64,000 nucleotides of DNA from Coniferiporia sulphurascens. Lineage: Eukaryota; Basidiomycota; Agaricomycetes; Hymenochaetales; Hymenochaetaceae. A program made the position numbers and the translations under genes. The notes beneath the pieces were generated by a model. It saw only the letters and a program-made list of their open reading frames with translations, made no database searches and was not told the DNA's origin. The stretch lies in the NCBI GenBank assembly GCA_002794785.1, contig NBBA01000014.1:1-64000 (forward strand). Reading direction: 5' to 3'. Shown here piece by piece: positions 54,104-64,000 of the stretch. Each line of letters starts with the position of its first letter. The stretch's first letter is position 1.

Positions 54104-55447
54104 TGTTAGATTTGCTCCCTGAATAAGGGATTGAAGCAAGTGATAACAGATTCACACAAATAATACTAGTTAGTTTAGGGTAGGCTTTATACCCTTCACT
54201 CGCTAGAGTGTTAGAGCTGATGATGGTGGTAAGAGACAAGAGATGAATTAAACTGCTTTTTACCACAATTTTACATTGGGCTTTTATACTCTACATGTTG
54301 TAGTCTATTTACTATGTTCCGGTAGATACTACAACATACTACTCTCACTTTATAAGTCATAAGAATGTTCCAGTACCATCCTGTACATGCTTTTTACTAT
54401 TCTTAGCTTCTTATGAGTCAGTTACATATTCCGGTACATTCTACAGCCTACTGTGCTATCTTTATCTTATGCCAGAACCTTCCCTGAGTTTCCATCAAGT
54501 CATACAGTATAATACCTAAGTTAACCATTCTCAGATACTACTATACCTATGATGCTTCTCCTTATTTCCTAATTGGTTCTGCTGTGCGATGTGCTATACT
54601 TGGCTCCCATCAATTGCGTCTTCTAATTGATCGCCATGCTTCCATCAGCTGTTCTTAGCTGAACACTTAGATATACTTGTGTGGCTCAGCGATTATGCTA
54701 GCCTTCTTAATCTTATCTTGTTGTGGTTTATTACCATAGACTAAGATTGAGTCATTCCTTCCATAATATCATTAAAAGGGGTTTGTTCTGGTGTCCTATT
54801 GTCTATTGGAATAAAGAGCACTTCAGGCCCTATAGCATTTATATTTGTTATCCTGCTATACCCTGGTGTAACTCTATATGACAGTTCATCATTGAACCAC
54901 CATATTATAATCTCCTTATCTATTGGTACTAGCTCCTGTCTTTGATTGGGTTCCTTTTGATCTACTGTTGTGTGTCCTTTGGCTATGAAGTTGGCCTTGT
55001 ATGTGAATAGTTGTTCTCATAATTGTTTATTGATAGTATGAACTATTTGGTGTGCCGCTTCTGCATAATCGGTTGATGTAATAACTGCCCTTTGATAACA
55101 TAATTCATTATGTGGCTGATTATAAATCTTGGTTCTTGTGTAAGCGCTGATTACATATCTATTCAATTGGTATGAGAACATAGTCGCTCTATGTTCAATT
55201 ATTACTTCTAGCCTTTCCACCACTTGTTGTTCCCTTGTAGTATGATCGAATGTAATTTGACAGTTGTCATATCCTGCATTCTGTCCTACTGTTGCACATG
55301 CAATGTTAAACGCTTTCCATGCTACTTGATCTGCATCTTTACAGCATTGGCATAGATTCCTGGTATCGATTAGAGTTATGGGTCTTGCCATGTCAATCTT
55401 GATAATCCGTTGATCCGATGAAAATGATTTTCATCAATTTACTAACA
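54104..55447 (-). mobile_element. ORF-bearing solo-LTR-like unit C (1,344 bp, TSD GATCC)
   Basis: On the minus strand it runs from TGTTAGTAAATTG to AATCTAACA. GATCC flanks it at 54099-54103 and 55448-55452, and the LINE ORF2 frame is restored across it. The TATA box (54282-54288) lies 185 bp from the 3' end, and the palindrome (55417-55435) starts 12 bp inside. It is nearly identical to unit A and contains the same ORF. Confidence 0.85.
54741..55391 (-). CDS. Unit C copy of the U3-encoded Cys-containing protein (in-frame TGA)
   Basis: 217 codons, the same length as in unit A. ATG 55391, TGA at 55017-55019 after 124 codons, then open to the TAG at 54741-54743. The few amino-acid differences from unit A include Thr to Ile and Gly to Glu-type changes, and no frameshift separates the copies. 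LC-x-CC replaces LC-x-RC near the N-terminus. The context TTA TGA GAA is the same as in unit A. Function unknown. Confidence 0.65.
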
Positions 55448-56175
55448 GATCCCTTCTTGCTGCATTCATACCGGCCCATTACCCTCGAGGAGACCTTAGG
55501 GAAACTCCTGGAAAAAATTATTGCTAACCGGCTCCAGTTCCTTGCTAACATGAGAGACTGGCTGCCACCTAACCAATATGGGGGGTGTCAAGGACATTCT
55601 GTCTATGACGCCGCCCAGCACCTCCTACAGATTACAGAGCGCACCCATGCCGAGGGCCGTGTATGCTTGGTCCTAGCAGTCGACATACAGGGCTTCTTCG
55701 ACTCAGTACACCCGCAACTCCTCCACAGGCAACTGTTGGACCTCCAGTGCCCACCTGACCTGGCGGACTGGTGCTTGTCCTTCATGACGGATCGGCAGGT
55801 CACCATCGCTTTCGATGGCACCACCCTTCCAACAGCCCAAAAGCCAGACCTCGGCACCCCCCAAGGGTCCCCGGTGTCTCCGATCCTCTTGACCATATTC
55901 GTGGGTGTGGTCCTCCGGAAATTTCACCAGACCGGCACCACTGCCCTAGCATACGTCGATGACCATCTCCTGGTGTGCGTCGGATCCAGCGTGGCATCCA
56001 ACTGCCAGCAATTGTCCAACACCTACCATCAACTCAACGCCCACTTCAGTGCCATTGGTCTCAACATCGAAGCTGCCAAAACAGAGTGCCTACACTTCCA
56101 CCCACCCCGATGATGTTCAGACGCTTACACCGACTGGGATACCGCTGGGGTTTGGGTCGCCCCCACCACACTTAT

Positions 56176-56735
56176 TGTTACAATTTTCCTTTACTTTCAC
56201 CTTACTGCGCTGACTCACTTCCTATTCATCATCATCAGTCAGCGCACCTCCCCCATTTCTCTGCCTTACTCATCATTATTCGCCTTGTGCCATAAGATGC
56301 CATGATGACGCCTTATTGCACCATCATGACGTGCTTTGCTTACTGATAGCCCTACTTGTATTACCAAGGCATTCCTTGGGTTTCCATGACCTTCCATAGT
56401 CTGGTAAACTACCTTACACAGGCCGCTACAGTAGTAAACACATAGAGTAGCATATAAACATGTAACTTCAGTAGCACAAGCCCTAAGCTTGTGCTCTTTG
56501 TTCATACAAGCCCATTATCTGCTACCACCAGTCTACTGTGTGCCTCTTGGCCATTAGTCGCTTCATCATAACCCGACACTGCTAAGAAGCCCCTCGCGTC
56601 CACATCGTCGATCAGGAAGCCCCGCCGACGATCACCTTCGACTTACGACATCTAGGAAGCCCCGTTGCCATAACCATCAGCCTCGATGATCAGGAAGCCC
56701 CGACGTCGATCACCGCGTAACCGTTGAGCTTAACA
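56176..56735 (+). repeat. Solo LTR of the chromovirus (TSD CTTAT)
   Basis: 560 bp. CTTAT flanks it at 56171-56175 and 56736-56740. It is inserted in LINE ORF2, whose frame is restored on removal. Confidence 0.95.
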
Positions 56736-58810
56736 CTTATCCGACCCTCTATCCCGCTGCGCTGGCTGGGAATATGGTGGGACCCTGCCCTCACTTTCAA
56801 GGCCCACGTGGAATGTATGCGCTCCAAAGGTCTCTCCACCCTCACCGCCCTCCGCATTCTCGGCAACACCAAATGCGGTCTCTTGGCCCTCCTCCTCCGT
56901 CAACTGTACACAGCCTGTGTTCACTCAGTGCTCACATGGGGTGTGCCGGTATGGTATCATGGCCAATGCCAAAAAACACTAGTAAGCTGCCTGCAGGCTG
57001 TGCAAAACACGGCATGCAGATGGATTCTCGGCATCTATAAAGGCACCTCCCCCTTTTCAACAAATTTTCTTTGTTCCCTTCCCCCTCTCTCTTACTATTT
57101 CAAATATGCTAAGACCCTCCATTCTCTGCGCCTTTGGCGCACCCCGCACTCCATCGGTAGAAAACGATATTATAAAAACATAACTAACCGCCCCTTTTCC
57201 ACTTCTCTGCAGGTCCAGGTCCCTTGGGTTCAGCTGGTCCCAGCATACACTCATCCCCCATGGACGGACCCCTTGGCATTTACGAATGGAAGAGTCTCGT
57301 TTGCCACTCCTATCACTCTGGTCAGCAAGGACACCCACAACGAATTCATGGCTGCTGCATGCTCCCTGAGCACCCTCCCCCACCTCCAGGTCTTCACTGA
57401 TGGCTCTCGCATGGGTATGAAGTCCGGATCAGCCATCTGCGCCATGAGGGGCCTCACCCGCCTCAAATCCCGCTGGCTGGCCTCACCCACCTGCGCAACA
57501 GCTACGGACGCAGAGATTTTCTCCCTCACCTCTGCACCAAGCTGGGCCACACACCACTTACGGGAGCTTTTGCCCATCGCATCTGACATCTTTTTTCTGT
57601 CGGACTCGCTGACGGCACTCCACCTGATCCGAACATGGGCGCCCGTCCCTGGCGCACACCTCCTCCACCAATGGAAGGCAGGGGTCCAGACCCTACTGGA
57701 CTCATACCTGGATCTTTCCGTCCATTCCGTGTGGTGCCCGGGTCACTCCGACATCCCTGGGAATGAATGGGCCGACCACAAGGCGAAGTTCGCGACGAAC
57801 CTACCCCCGTCATCCCTCGCACCCTCCACCTCTGCACTGAAAGAGGCTGCTGTCAACACACTCATGGAGTGATGGTCCCTCTCACTCGCCCACCCACTTG
57901 CCTCGACAGCCGACAAATACCTGGCTGTAAATGGGGTCCCTTCCTGTCACCCCCAGAAGCTCATCATTCAGTCGGTTGACCACCCCTGCCGAGAGCTCTC
58001 TGTAGTTGCCCAGGTTCTCTGCCATGCCGGTCCCTACAGGGGCTACTGGCTGAGCTTCGACTCAGCTTACTGGCGCAGGCATGGCCTGATCTCGCACTGC
58101 AGATGGCACAACCACCCCCCCTGGCCGGCCCAGTCGACTGCCCATGTACTGGGTGGATGTCATACATTCCGACCATGGATCCGCAAGGTCTGGCCCCCCT
58201 GTGACCCACTTCCAACCCACCACACCGAGTGGGCTGACAAAAACTGTCTCCAGGTTCTGTGCCGCTGGCTGAAGCTGACAGGGCACCTTAACTGCCTCTC
58301 CGACCATACCTCTGGTGCTATCCACCTGGTGTTTGCCACAATGGAGCTGGAGGGACACCCGACTGACGAAGATATGGACCTGGACCTCCTCCAGGATTAC
58401 ATGAGTTGTATGCTTGGAACCCGTTCCCAGGACCCGGACCTGGCTCTCTTGGAGCTTTCAGGTGCACTTCCCCCCTTTTCCTCTGACTAGTGCCTGCCTT
58501 TCAGACTCCCCCTCATATGTCCCGGCCGGCGCTCTCGCCCCCCCTTTCCTATTCTAAACTACCCCTTGGTGCCTGATCTCATCCGTTTGGCTAAGCCGTA
58601 GTGATACGTATTCCTCCCTCCTTCCATTTCTTTTACTAATAGGGGCCCTCCACACCTTGGCACCCTTTGGGGAGCAGGGCCCCCACCCAGTTTTGTGTGA
58701 TGTGCGATGACGGGCGCCTCTGTTGTTATGTAGTTAGGGCCCCCCCTTCAGGGAGGCAGCTTGTAATTAGGTAATACTGCAGGAATAATAATAATAATAA
58801 TAATAAAAAA

Positions 58811-61800
58811 GTGGAAGTATGATCCCAACTCACCATCCAGGTATGCAACTTCTATGGTATGCACCCCCTGGACTGAGAGAACGCCTCCCCACAGTACCCA
58901 GGTGAGTCTTTCCTTTTTTCACTCCCCTCAGTGCTAGCCACCAATCCACTCATGGCAGGCGACTTCAACCATTGCCACCACATGTGGTCTGAACTCTCAG
59001 CCACACGGCAAGACGACTTGGGGGTGCAACCCCTCAACGACTTTTTCCGTGAGTGTTACAATTTTCCTTTACTTTCCTCTACTGCGCTGACTCACTTCCC
59101 ATTCGTCATCATCAGTCAGCGCAACTCCCCCATTTCTCTACCTTACTCATCCTTATTCGCCTTGCGCCATAAGACGCCATGATGACGCCTTATTGCACCA
59201 TCATGATGTGCTTTACTTACTGATAGCCCTACTTGTATTACCAAGGCATTCCTTGGGTTTCCATGACCTTCCATAGTCTGGTAAACTACCCTACACAGGC
59301 TGCTACAGTAGTAAACACATAGAGTAGCATATAAGCATGTAACTTCCATAGCACAAGCCCTAAGCTTGTGCTCTTTGTTCATACAAGCCCATTATCTGCT
59401 ACCACCAGTCTACTGTGTGCCTCGTGGCCATTAGTCGCTTCATCGTAACCCGACTTGCTATAAGAAGCCTACCGCGTCCACATCGCCGATCCCCCTCGAC
59501 TTACGACATCTAGGAAGCCCCGTTGCCGTACCATCAGACTAGACGATCAGGAAGCCCCGACGTCAATCATCGCGTAACCGTTGAGCTTAACAGTGAGCAT
59601 GGCCTGGCGCCTGCCCACCTTCCTGACTCTGACTCATGGCCCGATGGCATTCATCACCGGTGCCCCATTGACATGATCTGGGCCCCACCTGTGGTCAACC
59701 CCGACTCTATTCTAGATTCGGCTACCTCCGACCCTTCACCACTGTCAGACCACGCCATCCTGTGTTGGTCACTGCCATCTCACCCCCCCCCCACCTGTCC
59801 TAAAGACATGCCGACTACTCCCAGCCAACAAGGAGGAATGGACCGACATAGCCTTCCCCCTACTCAAAGAAGCCTTCTGTCTACCGGGGCTCAACACCCA
59901 TGCCCTGGACATCAAAGCTAAGGCGGTCATTGACTCCATGGTCACCACACTCCAGCCGTTCACCTGCCTCTCCAAGCCATCAAAAACAGAGGTCCCATGG
60001 TGGTCACCCCACACAAGACCCTTCTATCCGCCATTACAATGGCCACAACCCCCCTCCAGCATTCATCAGCGTGACGAGCCTTCAAAAGGGGCGTCAGAAC
60101 AGCCAAACGACAGTTCTATGCTGACCAGGCATCGGAAGCAGACGCATCCAACATCTGGAACTGGGCCAAGCGCGGCCTCAGCAACCGACCAACCCCTATC
60201 CCCTCGCTCAAAAAGCGAGACGGCACATTCACCCAGACAGACGACGAGAAAGGTGAGCTCTTTCGTGAGACCTTCTTCATGCCCCCCCCACCCCAGGCAG
60301 CGTTCGACAACCTGCCACCACCAACCCAACCAGCTGCCCCGCCCATACTCCTATCAGAGCTTATGGGGGCACTGGCTGACACATCCAACCTGTTGGCTCC
60401 GGGCCTCTCGGGAATAGGATATCACCCCCTGAAATGGGTGGTGGATGCCTACCCTGACGAGATACTCACACAACGACTGCCTCTGCTTGGGGCATCACCC
60501 TGAATGTTGGCGGGTGGCAAAAGTAGTAATGCTCCGGAAGCCTAACAAGAAGGACCCATTCTCACTGTGGTCATACTGACCCATCACCCTCGAGGAGACC
60601 TTAGGGAAACTCCTCGAAAAGATAATAGCTAACCGGCTCCAGTTCCTTGCTAACATGAGGGGATGGCTGCCACCCAACCAATATGGGGGATGCCAAGGCC
60701 ATTCGGTCTACGATGCTGCCCAACACCTGTTACAGATTGTGGAAAGTGCTCACTCAAAGGGCCTTGTCTGCTCGGTCCTTGTGGTCGACATTCAGGGATT
60801 CTTCGACTCAGTGCACCCCCAGCTCCTCCACCAACAACTGTTGGACCTTGGTTGCATGCCAGACATGGCCGACTGGTGCCTGTCCTTCATGACAGACCAG
60901 GAGGTTGCCGTTGCTTTCGATGGCACCACCCTCCCTACAGCCCCTAAACCCGACTTCGGCACCCCTCAAGGATCGCCAGTCTCCCCCATCCTGTCAACTA
61001 TATTCATGGGGGTGGTCCTCTGGTGCTTTCACCAAGCCGGAACCACCACCCTGGCATATGTTGACGACCACTTACTTATTTGCGTAGGCCCCTCAGTGGC
61101 ATCCAACTGCCATGCTCTCACCTGCACCTACCAACAACTCAACACCCTCTTCGGCACCATCAGTCTCAACATCGAAGCTGCCAAGACGGAGTGTCTCCAC
61201 TTCCACCCCCCTCAGCAATGCACCGGCTATGATGGCTGGGACACCACCGGCATCCAGGTCGACCCCAACACCCTGATCCACCCCTCCATTCCACTCCAGT
61301 GGTTGGGGATATGGTGGGACCCAGGCCTCTCCTTCAAACCCCACGTCGAGCACATGTGCTCCAAGGGGCTCTCCACCCTTGCCACACTCCACATCCTGGG
61401 CAACACACAATGCGGCATATCGGCCCTACTCCTCTGCCGCCTGTACACCTCCTGCGTCTGCTCTGTCCTGTCATGGGGGGCACCAGTATGGTACCATGGC
61501 CGCTGCCAAAAAACCCTGGTAAACTGCCTCCAGGCCATGCAAAACATGGCCTGCAGATGGATCTTGGGTGTCTTCAAAGGTGCCTCCCCCCACTCCACCA
61601 ATTTTCTTTGCTCTGTTCCCCCTCTCTCTTTTTACTTCGAATACATAAAGATGACCCATTCCCTGCATCTGTGGCGCACCCCTCACTCTATTGGTCGAAA
61701 ACTTTTTAAAAACGTAGCTAATAGACCCTTCACCCTTTCTTTGCAGGTCCGAGCCCCCCGGGTCCAACAGGTCCCTGCATACACACATCCCCCATGGACG

Positions 61801-63024
61801 GATCCCCTGGCCTTCACACGAGGTCGCATTCGGTTCACCACTCCTGCCACCCTGGTTAGCACCAACACCCAGAAATCATTTATAACGGCTGCATGCCAAC
61901 TAGGCCTCACCCCCCATGTCCAGGTATTCACAGACGGCTCCTGCATTGACAATAAGTTGGGCTCGGCCATCTGCACAATGCTTGGCCACACCCGACTCTG
62001 GTCCCGCCGACTGGTGTCCCCCACCTGCGCCACAGCCACAGATGCCGAGGAATTCTCCCTCACCACGGCCCCGGGCTGGGTAGCACACCGCCTCCTGGCG
62101 CAACTGCGTGTTGCATCGGACATCTTCTTTCTGTCCGATTCGCTGACCGCTCTCCACCTTTTCTGCACATGGACAGCCGCCCCTGGCACCCATCTCCTCC
62201 ACATTTGGAAAGCGGGTGTGGAGACTCTCCTGGACTCGTACCCCCAGCTCACCATTCATTTCATATGGTGCCCAGGCCACTCGGACATCCCCGGCAATGA
62301 ATGGGCTGACACGGAAGCAAAGCTGGCCACAGAGCTCCCCCCATCCGACCTCAAACCTTCCACCTCTGCACTAAAAGAGGTTGCCGTCTGCACCCTCATG
62401 GAGCGATGGACAATCTCACTAGCCCACCCCCTTGCCTCAACCACCAACAAGTACTTGGCAGTCCATGGCCTCCCCTCACACCAGCCACGAAAGCTGCTCA
62501 TGCATTTGGTCGACCACCCACACAATGAGCTATCTGCAGTCACACAGGTCCTCTGCTGCACCGGTCCCTACAGGGGATACTGGCTGAGTTTTGACTTGGC
62601 CTACTGCCACAGGCATGGCCTGATCTTGCATTGCAGGTGGCACAACCACCCCCCCTGGCCTGCACAGTCGACCACCCACATCCTTGGCAGCTGCAGTACC
62701 TTCCATTCGTGGATATGGTGCGTGTGGCCACCTCAGGACCCTCTCCCAGTCCACCACTCAGAGTGGGCTGACGAAAACTGCCTCCCGGTTTTGCGCCGCT
62801 GGCTGAAGCTAACGGGGCACCTAAACCGCCTTTCCGACCATGCCACGGGCACCATCCGGCTGGCCTTCGCCATGATGGAACTCGATGGACACCCAACCGA
62901 CAAGGATATGGACCTGGACCTCCTATGGGAATACATGCGTTGTATGCTCGGACCTTGAACCCGGGACTCGGACCCAGCCCTCTTGGAGCTATCAGGTATG
63001 CTCGCTCCCTTCCTGCTCGAGTAA
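58811..63024 (+). pseudogene. ORF2 of the outer plus-strand LINE
   Basis: Endonuclease pieces (GDFNHCHHMWSE, PIDMIWAPP, SDHAIL) lie on both sides of the LTR at 59054. Frameshifts and stops affect 59800-60650. The longest intact stretch is 60655-62958, 767 codons: RT with DIQGFFDSVHP, GTPQGSPVSPILS and YVDDHLL, RNase H with FTDGSCIDNKLG, DAEEFSL, LSDSLTALHL and GNEWADTEAKLA, and the Cys/His C-terminus. A TGA at 62956-62958 replaces a CGA near the end, and TAA follows at 63022-63024. RT and RNase H catalytic residues are all present here. Confidence 0.88.
59054..59592 (+). repeat. Solo LTR of the chromovirus, short variant (TSD GTGAG)
   Basis: 539 bp. GTGAG flanks it at 59049-59053 and 59593-59597. 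It lacks the same AGGAAGCCCC unit as the 51550 LTR. Confidence 0.95.
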
Positions 63025-63317
63025 AAGCCTGCCTTTCGGATTCCCACAAGATACATCTCGGCCAGTGCTCTTGCCCTCCCTTTCCATTTCTAAGCTACCT
63101 ACTTTAACCTGCCTTTGCCTGCTTGGTTTGTTCATAGCAATATGTATCCCTCTCTCTCGTGATCTTTCTAACAAATAGGGGCTCTCCACACACCAGCACC
63201 CCTCAGGGAGCAGAGCCCCTGCCCAGTTTTGTGCGATGTGCAATGACGGGCGCCTCCATTGTTATGTAGTTAGGGCTCCCCCTTCGGGGGGCAGCTTGTA
63301 ATTATGTAATACTGCAG

Positions 63318-63353
<36 letters not shown>

Positions 63354-63364
63354 TTAAAAAAAGT
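63025..63364 (+). other. LINE 3' UTR and (TAA)n tail
   Basis: It contains GGGGCTCT/AGAGCCCC pairing, a CCCCCTTCGGGGG hairpin and GCAGGAATAATAATAATAA before an A-rich end. No coding signal. Confidence 0.85.
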
Positions 63365-64000
63365 ATCCGTCCATGGGGGATGCATGTATGCAGGGACCTG
63401 TTGAACCCGGGGGGCTTGGGCCTGCAAAGAAAGGGAGAAGGGTCTATTAGCTACGTTTTTAAAAAGTTTTTGACCAATAGAATGCGGGGTGCGCCATAGG
63501 CACAGAGAATGGGTTGTCTTTATATATTTGAAATAGAAAGATAGGGGGGGAACAGAGCAAAGAAAATTTGTAGAATGGGGGGAGGTGCCTTTGTAGACAC
63601 CCAGAATCCAGCAGCAGGCCATGTTTTGTATGGCTTGTAGGTGGGTTACCAAGGTTTTTTGGCAGTGGCCGTGGTACCAGACTGGCGCCCCCCATGACAG
63701 GATGGAGCAGACACAGGAGGTATATAGGTGGTGGAGGAGAAGGGCCAAGATACCGCATTGTGTGTTGCCTAAAATGCAGAGAGCGGTGAGGGTGGAGAGC
63801 CCTTTAGAGCACATGCGCTCGACATGGGGCTTGAAAGAGAGACCTGGGTCCCACCATATCCCTAGCCACCAGAGGGGGATTGAGGGGCAGATCAGGGTGT
63901 TGGGGTCGACCTGGACCCCAGTGGTGTCCCAGCTGTTATAGCTGGTGCATCGCCAAGGGGGGTGAAAGTGGAGGCACTCTGTTTTGGCAGCTTTGATGTT
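63365..64000 (-). pseudogene. LINE ORF2 RT-thumb fragment (continues 48169-49581)
   Basis: The minus strand reads MCSKGLSTLTALCILGNTQCG, the VWYHGHCQKTL block and the start of the post-RT linker. It is the 5'-ward part of the LINE at 48169-49581, separated by the 13.8-kb insertion, and runs off the window. Confidence 0.85.

Larger units (their letters stand above)
52572..58490 (+). pseudogene. ORF2 of the nested LINE (endonuclease-RT-RNase H), four TGA and two insertions
   Basis: One frame runs from ATG 52572 to TAG 58488-58490, about 1,334 codons once the insertions at 54104 and 56176 (each with its 5-bp duplication) are removed. It has no frameshift. The breaks are TGA at 53304-53306, 53601-53603, 56111-56113 and 57870-57872. 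APE residues show in QWNAAR, IQEPPW, SDFN, PIDMIW and SDH. RT has DIQGFFDSVHP, GTPQGSPVSPIL and YVDDHLLV. RNase H has FTDGSRMGMKSG, DAEIFSL, LSDSLTALHL and GNEWADHKAKFA. The C-terminus has CRWHNHPPWPAQS, GGCHTF and WADKNCL. Confidence 0.88.
49946..58810 (+). mobile_element. Near-complete LINE nested in another LINE (15-bp TSD)
   Basis: GTGGAAGTACAATCC (49931-49945) precedes the 5' signature and GTGGAAGTATGATCC (58811-58825) follows the tail, a target duplication differing by two transitions. Removing three LTR insertions leaves about 6.4 kb with ORF1 (50003) and ORF2 (52572) in order. The 3' stem is GGGGCCCT 58642-58649 with AGGGCCCC 58676-58683, then a (TAA)n tail. This is the best reference copy of the family. 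Confidence 0.9.
49582..63364 (+). mobile_element. 5'-rearranged LINE inserted in a minus-strand LINE
   Basis: Flanked by ATCCATCCATG (49571-49581) and ATCCGTCCATG (63365-63375). The 5' end is scrambled: an endonuclease C-terminal piece (49582-49690) precedes the N-terminal piece (49690-49945). After the nested LINE (49946-58810) ORF2 resumes at 58811, is split by a solo LTR at 59054, and runs to the 3' UTR and (TAA)n tail near 63361. Confidence 0.8.

Noticed and set aside
1..64000. Host genes
   Set aside because: All frames above about 150 codons belong to LINE, chromovirus, ORF-bearing LTR or their shadows. The remaining gaps (7193-7455, 13843-14014) show no coding signal.

Overview
This window is a dense pile of nested retrotransposons from a eukaryotic genome, most likely a filamentous fungus and probably a basidiomycete. 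That assignment rests on the Tf1/sushi-type chromodomain Ty3/gypsy elements, the I/Tad-like LINEs with RNase H, and heavy CpG decay; it is inference, not proof. I found no host gene, tRNA, rRNA or CRISPR array.

Three element classes make up nearly everything. (1) A GC-rich LINE family: ORF1 carries CCHC-type zinc knuckles, ORF2 carries APE endonuclease, reverse transcriptase (YVDD), RNase H and a C-terminal Cys/His region, and the 3' end has conserved hairpins and an (AATAA)n/(TAA)n tail. At least ten copies or fragments occur on both strands. (2) A Ty3/gypsy chromovirus family with ~560-bp LTRs (TGTTACA...TTAACA): three internal regions (16.1-23.7, 23.8-29.8 and 37.0-44.6 kb, all on the minus strand) and seven solo LTRs. 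(3) Three solo-LTR-like units of 1.34-1.48 kb (TGTTAG...CTAACA) at 8.8-10.2, 35.6-37.0 (+44.6) and 54.1-55.4 kb. Each has a 5-bp target duplication and a TATA box about 180 bp from its end, and each carries a small Cys-containing ORF in the U3 position. I do not recognise this protein family.

Layout: 1-6.8 kb LINE (+), split by a solo LTR. 6.8-7.5 kb LINE (-) fragment and unassigned DNA. 7.5-12.4 kb LINE (+) with an intact-looking ORF1, most of ORF2 deleted, and two LTR insertions. 12.4-16.1 kb LINE scraps on both strands, one fused to a 148-bp non-LINE module. 16.1-29.8 kb two joined chromoviruses. 29.8-34.7 kb LINE scraps, including a second copy of the module. 34.7-48.2 kb one LINE (-) holding an ORF-bearing LTR that itself holds a complete chromovirus. 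48.2-64 kb LINE (-) interrupted by LINE (+), interrupted by a nearly complete LINE (+), interrupted by three LTRs.

The chromovirus sequence implies a coherent expression programme. The predicted transcript start lies 32 nt after the TATA box, and its first 11 nt are complementary to the primer-binding site (Tf1-type self-priming). Gag is followed by Pol in the -1 frame through a GGGTTTT slippery heptamer. An extra ORF with a transmembrane segment, overlapping a second frame with a Cys/His cluster, sits in the envelope position. Most damage is C-to-T/G-to-A at CpG, which produces TGA stops. Target-site duplications allow most insertions to be ordered in time.
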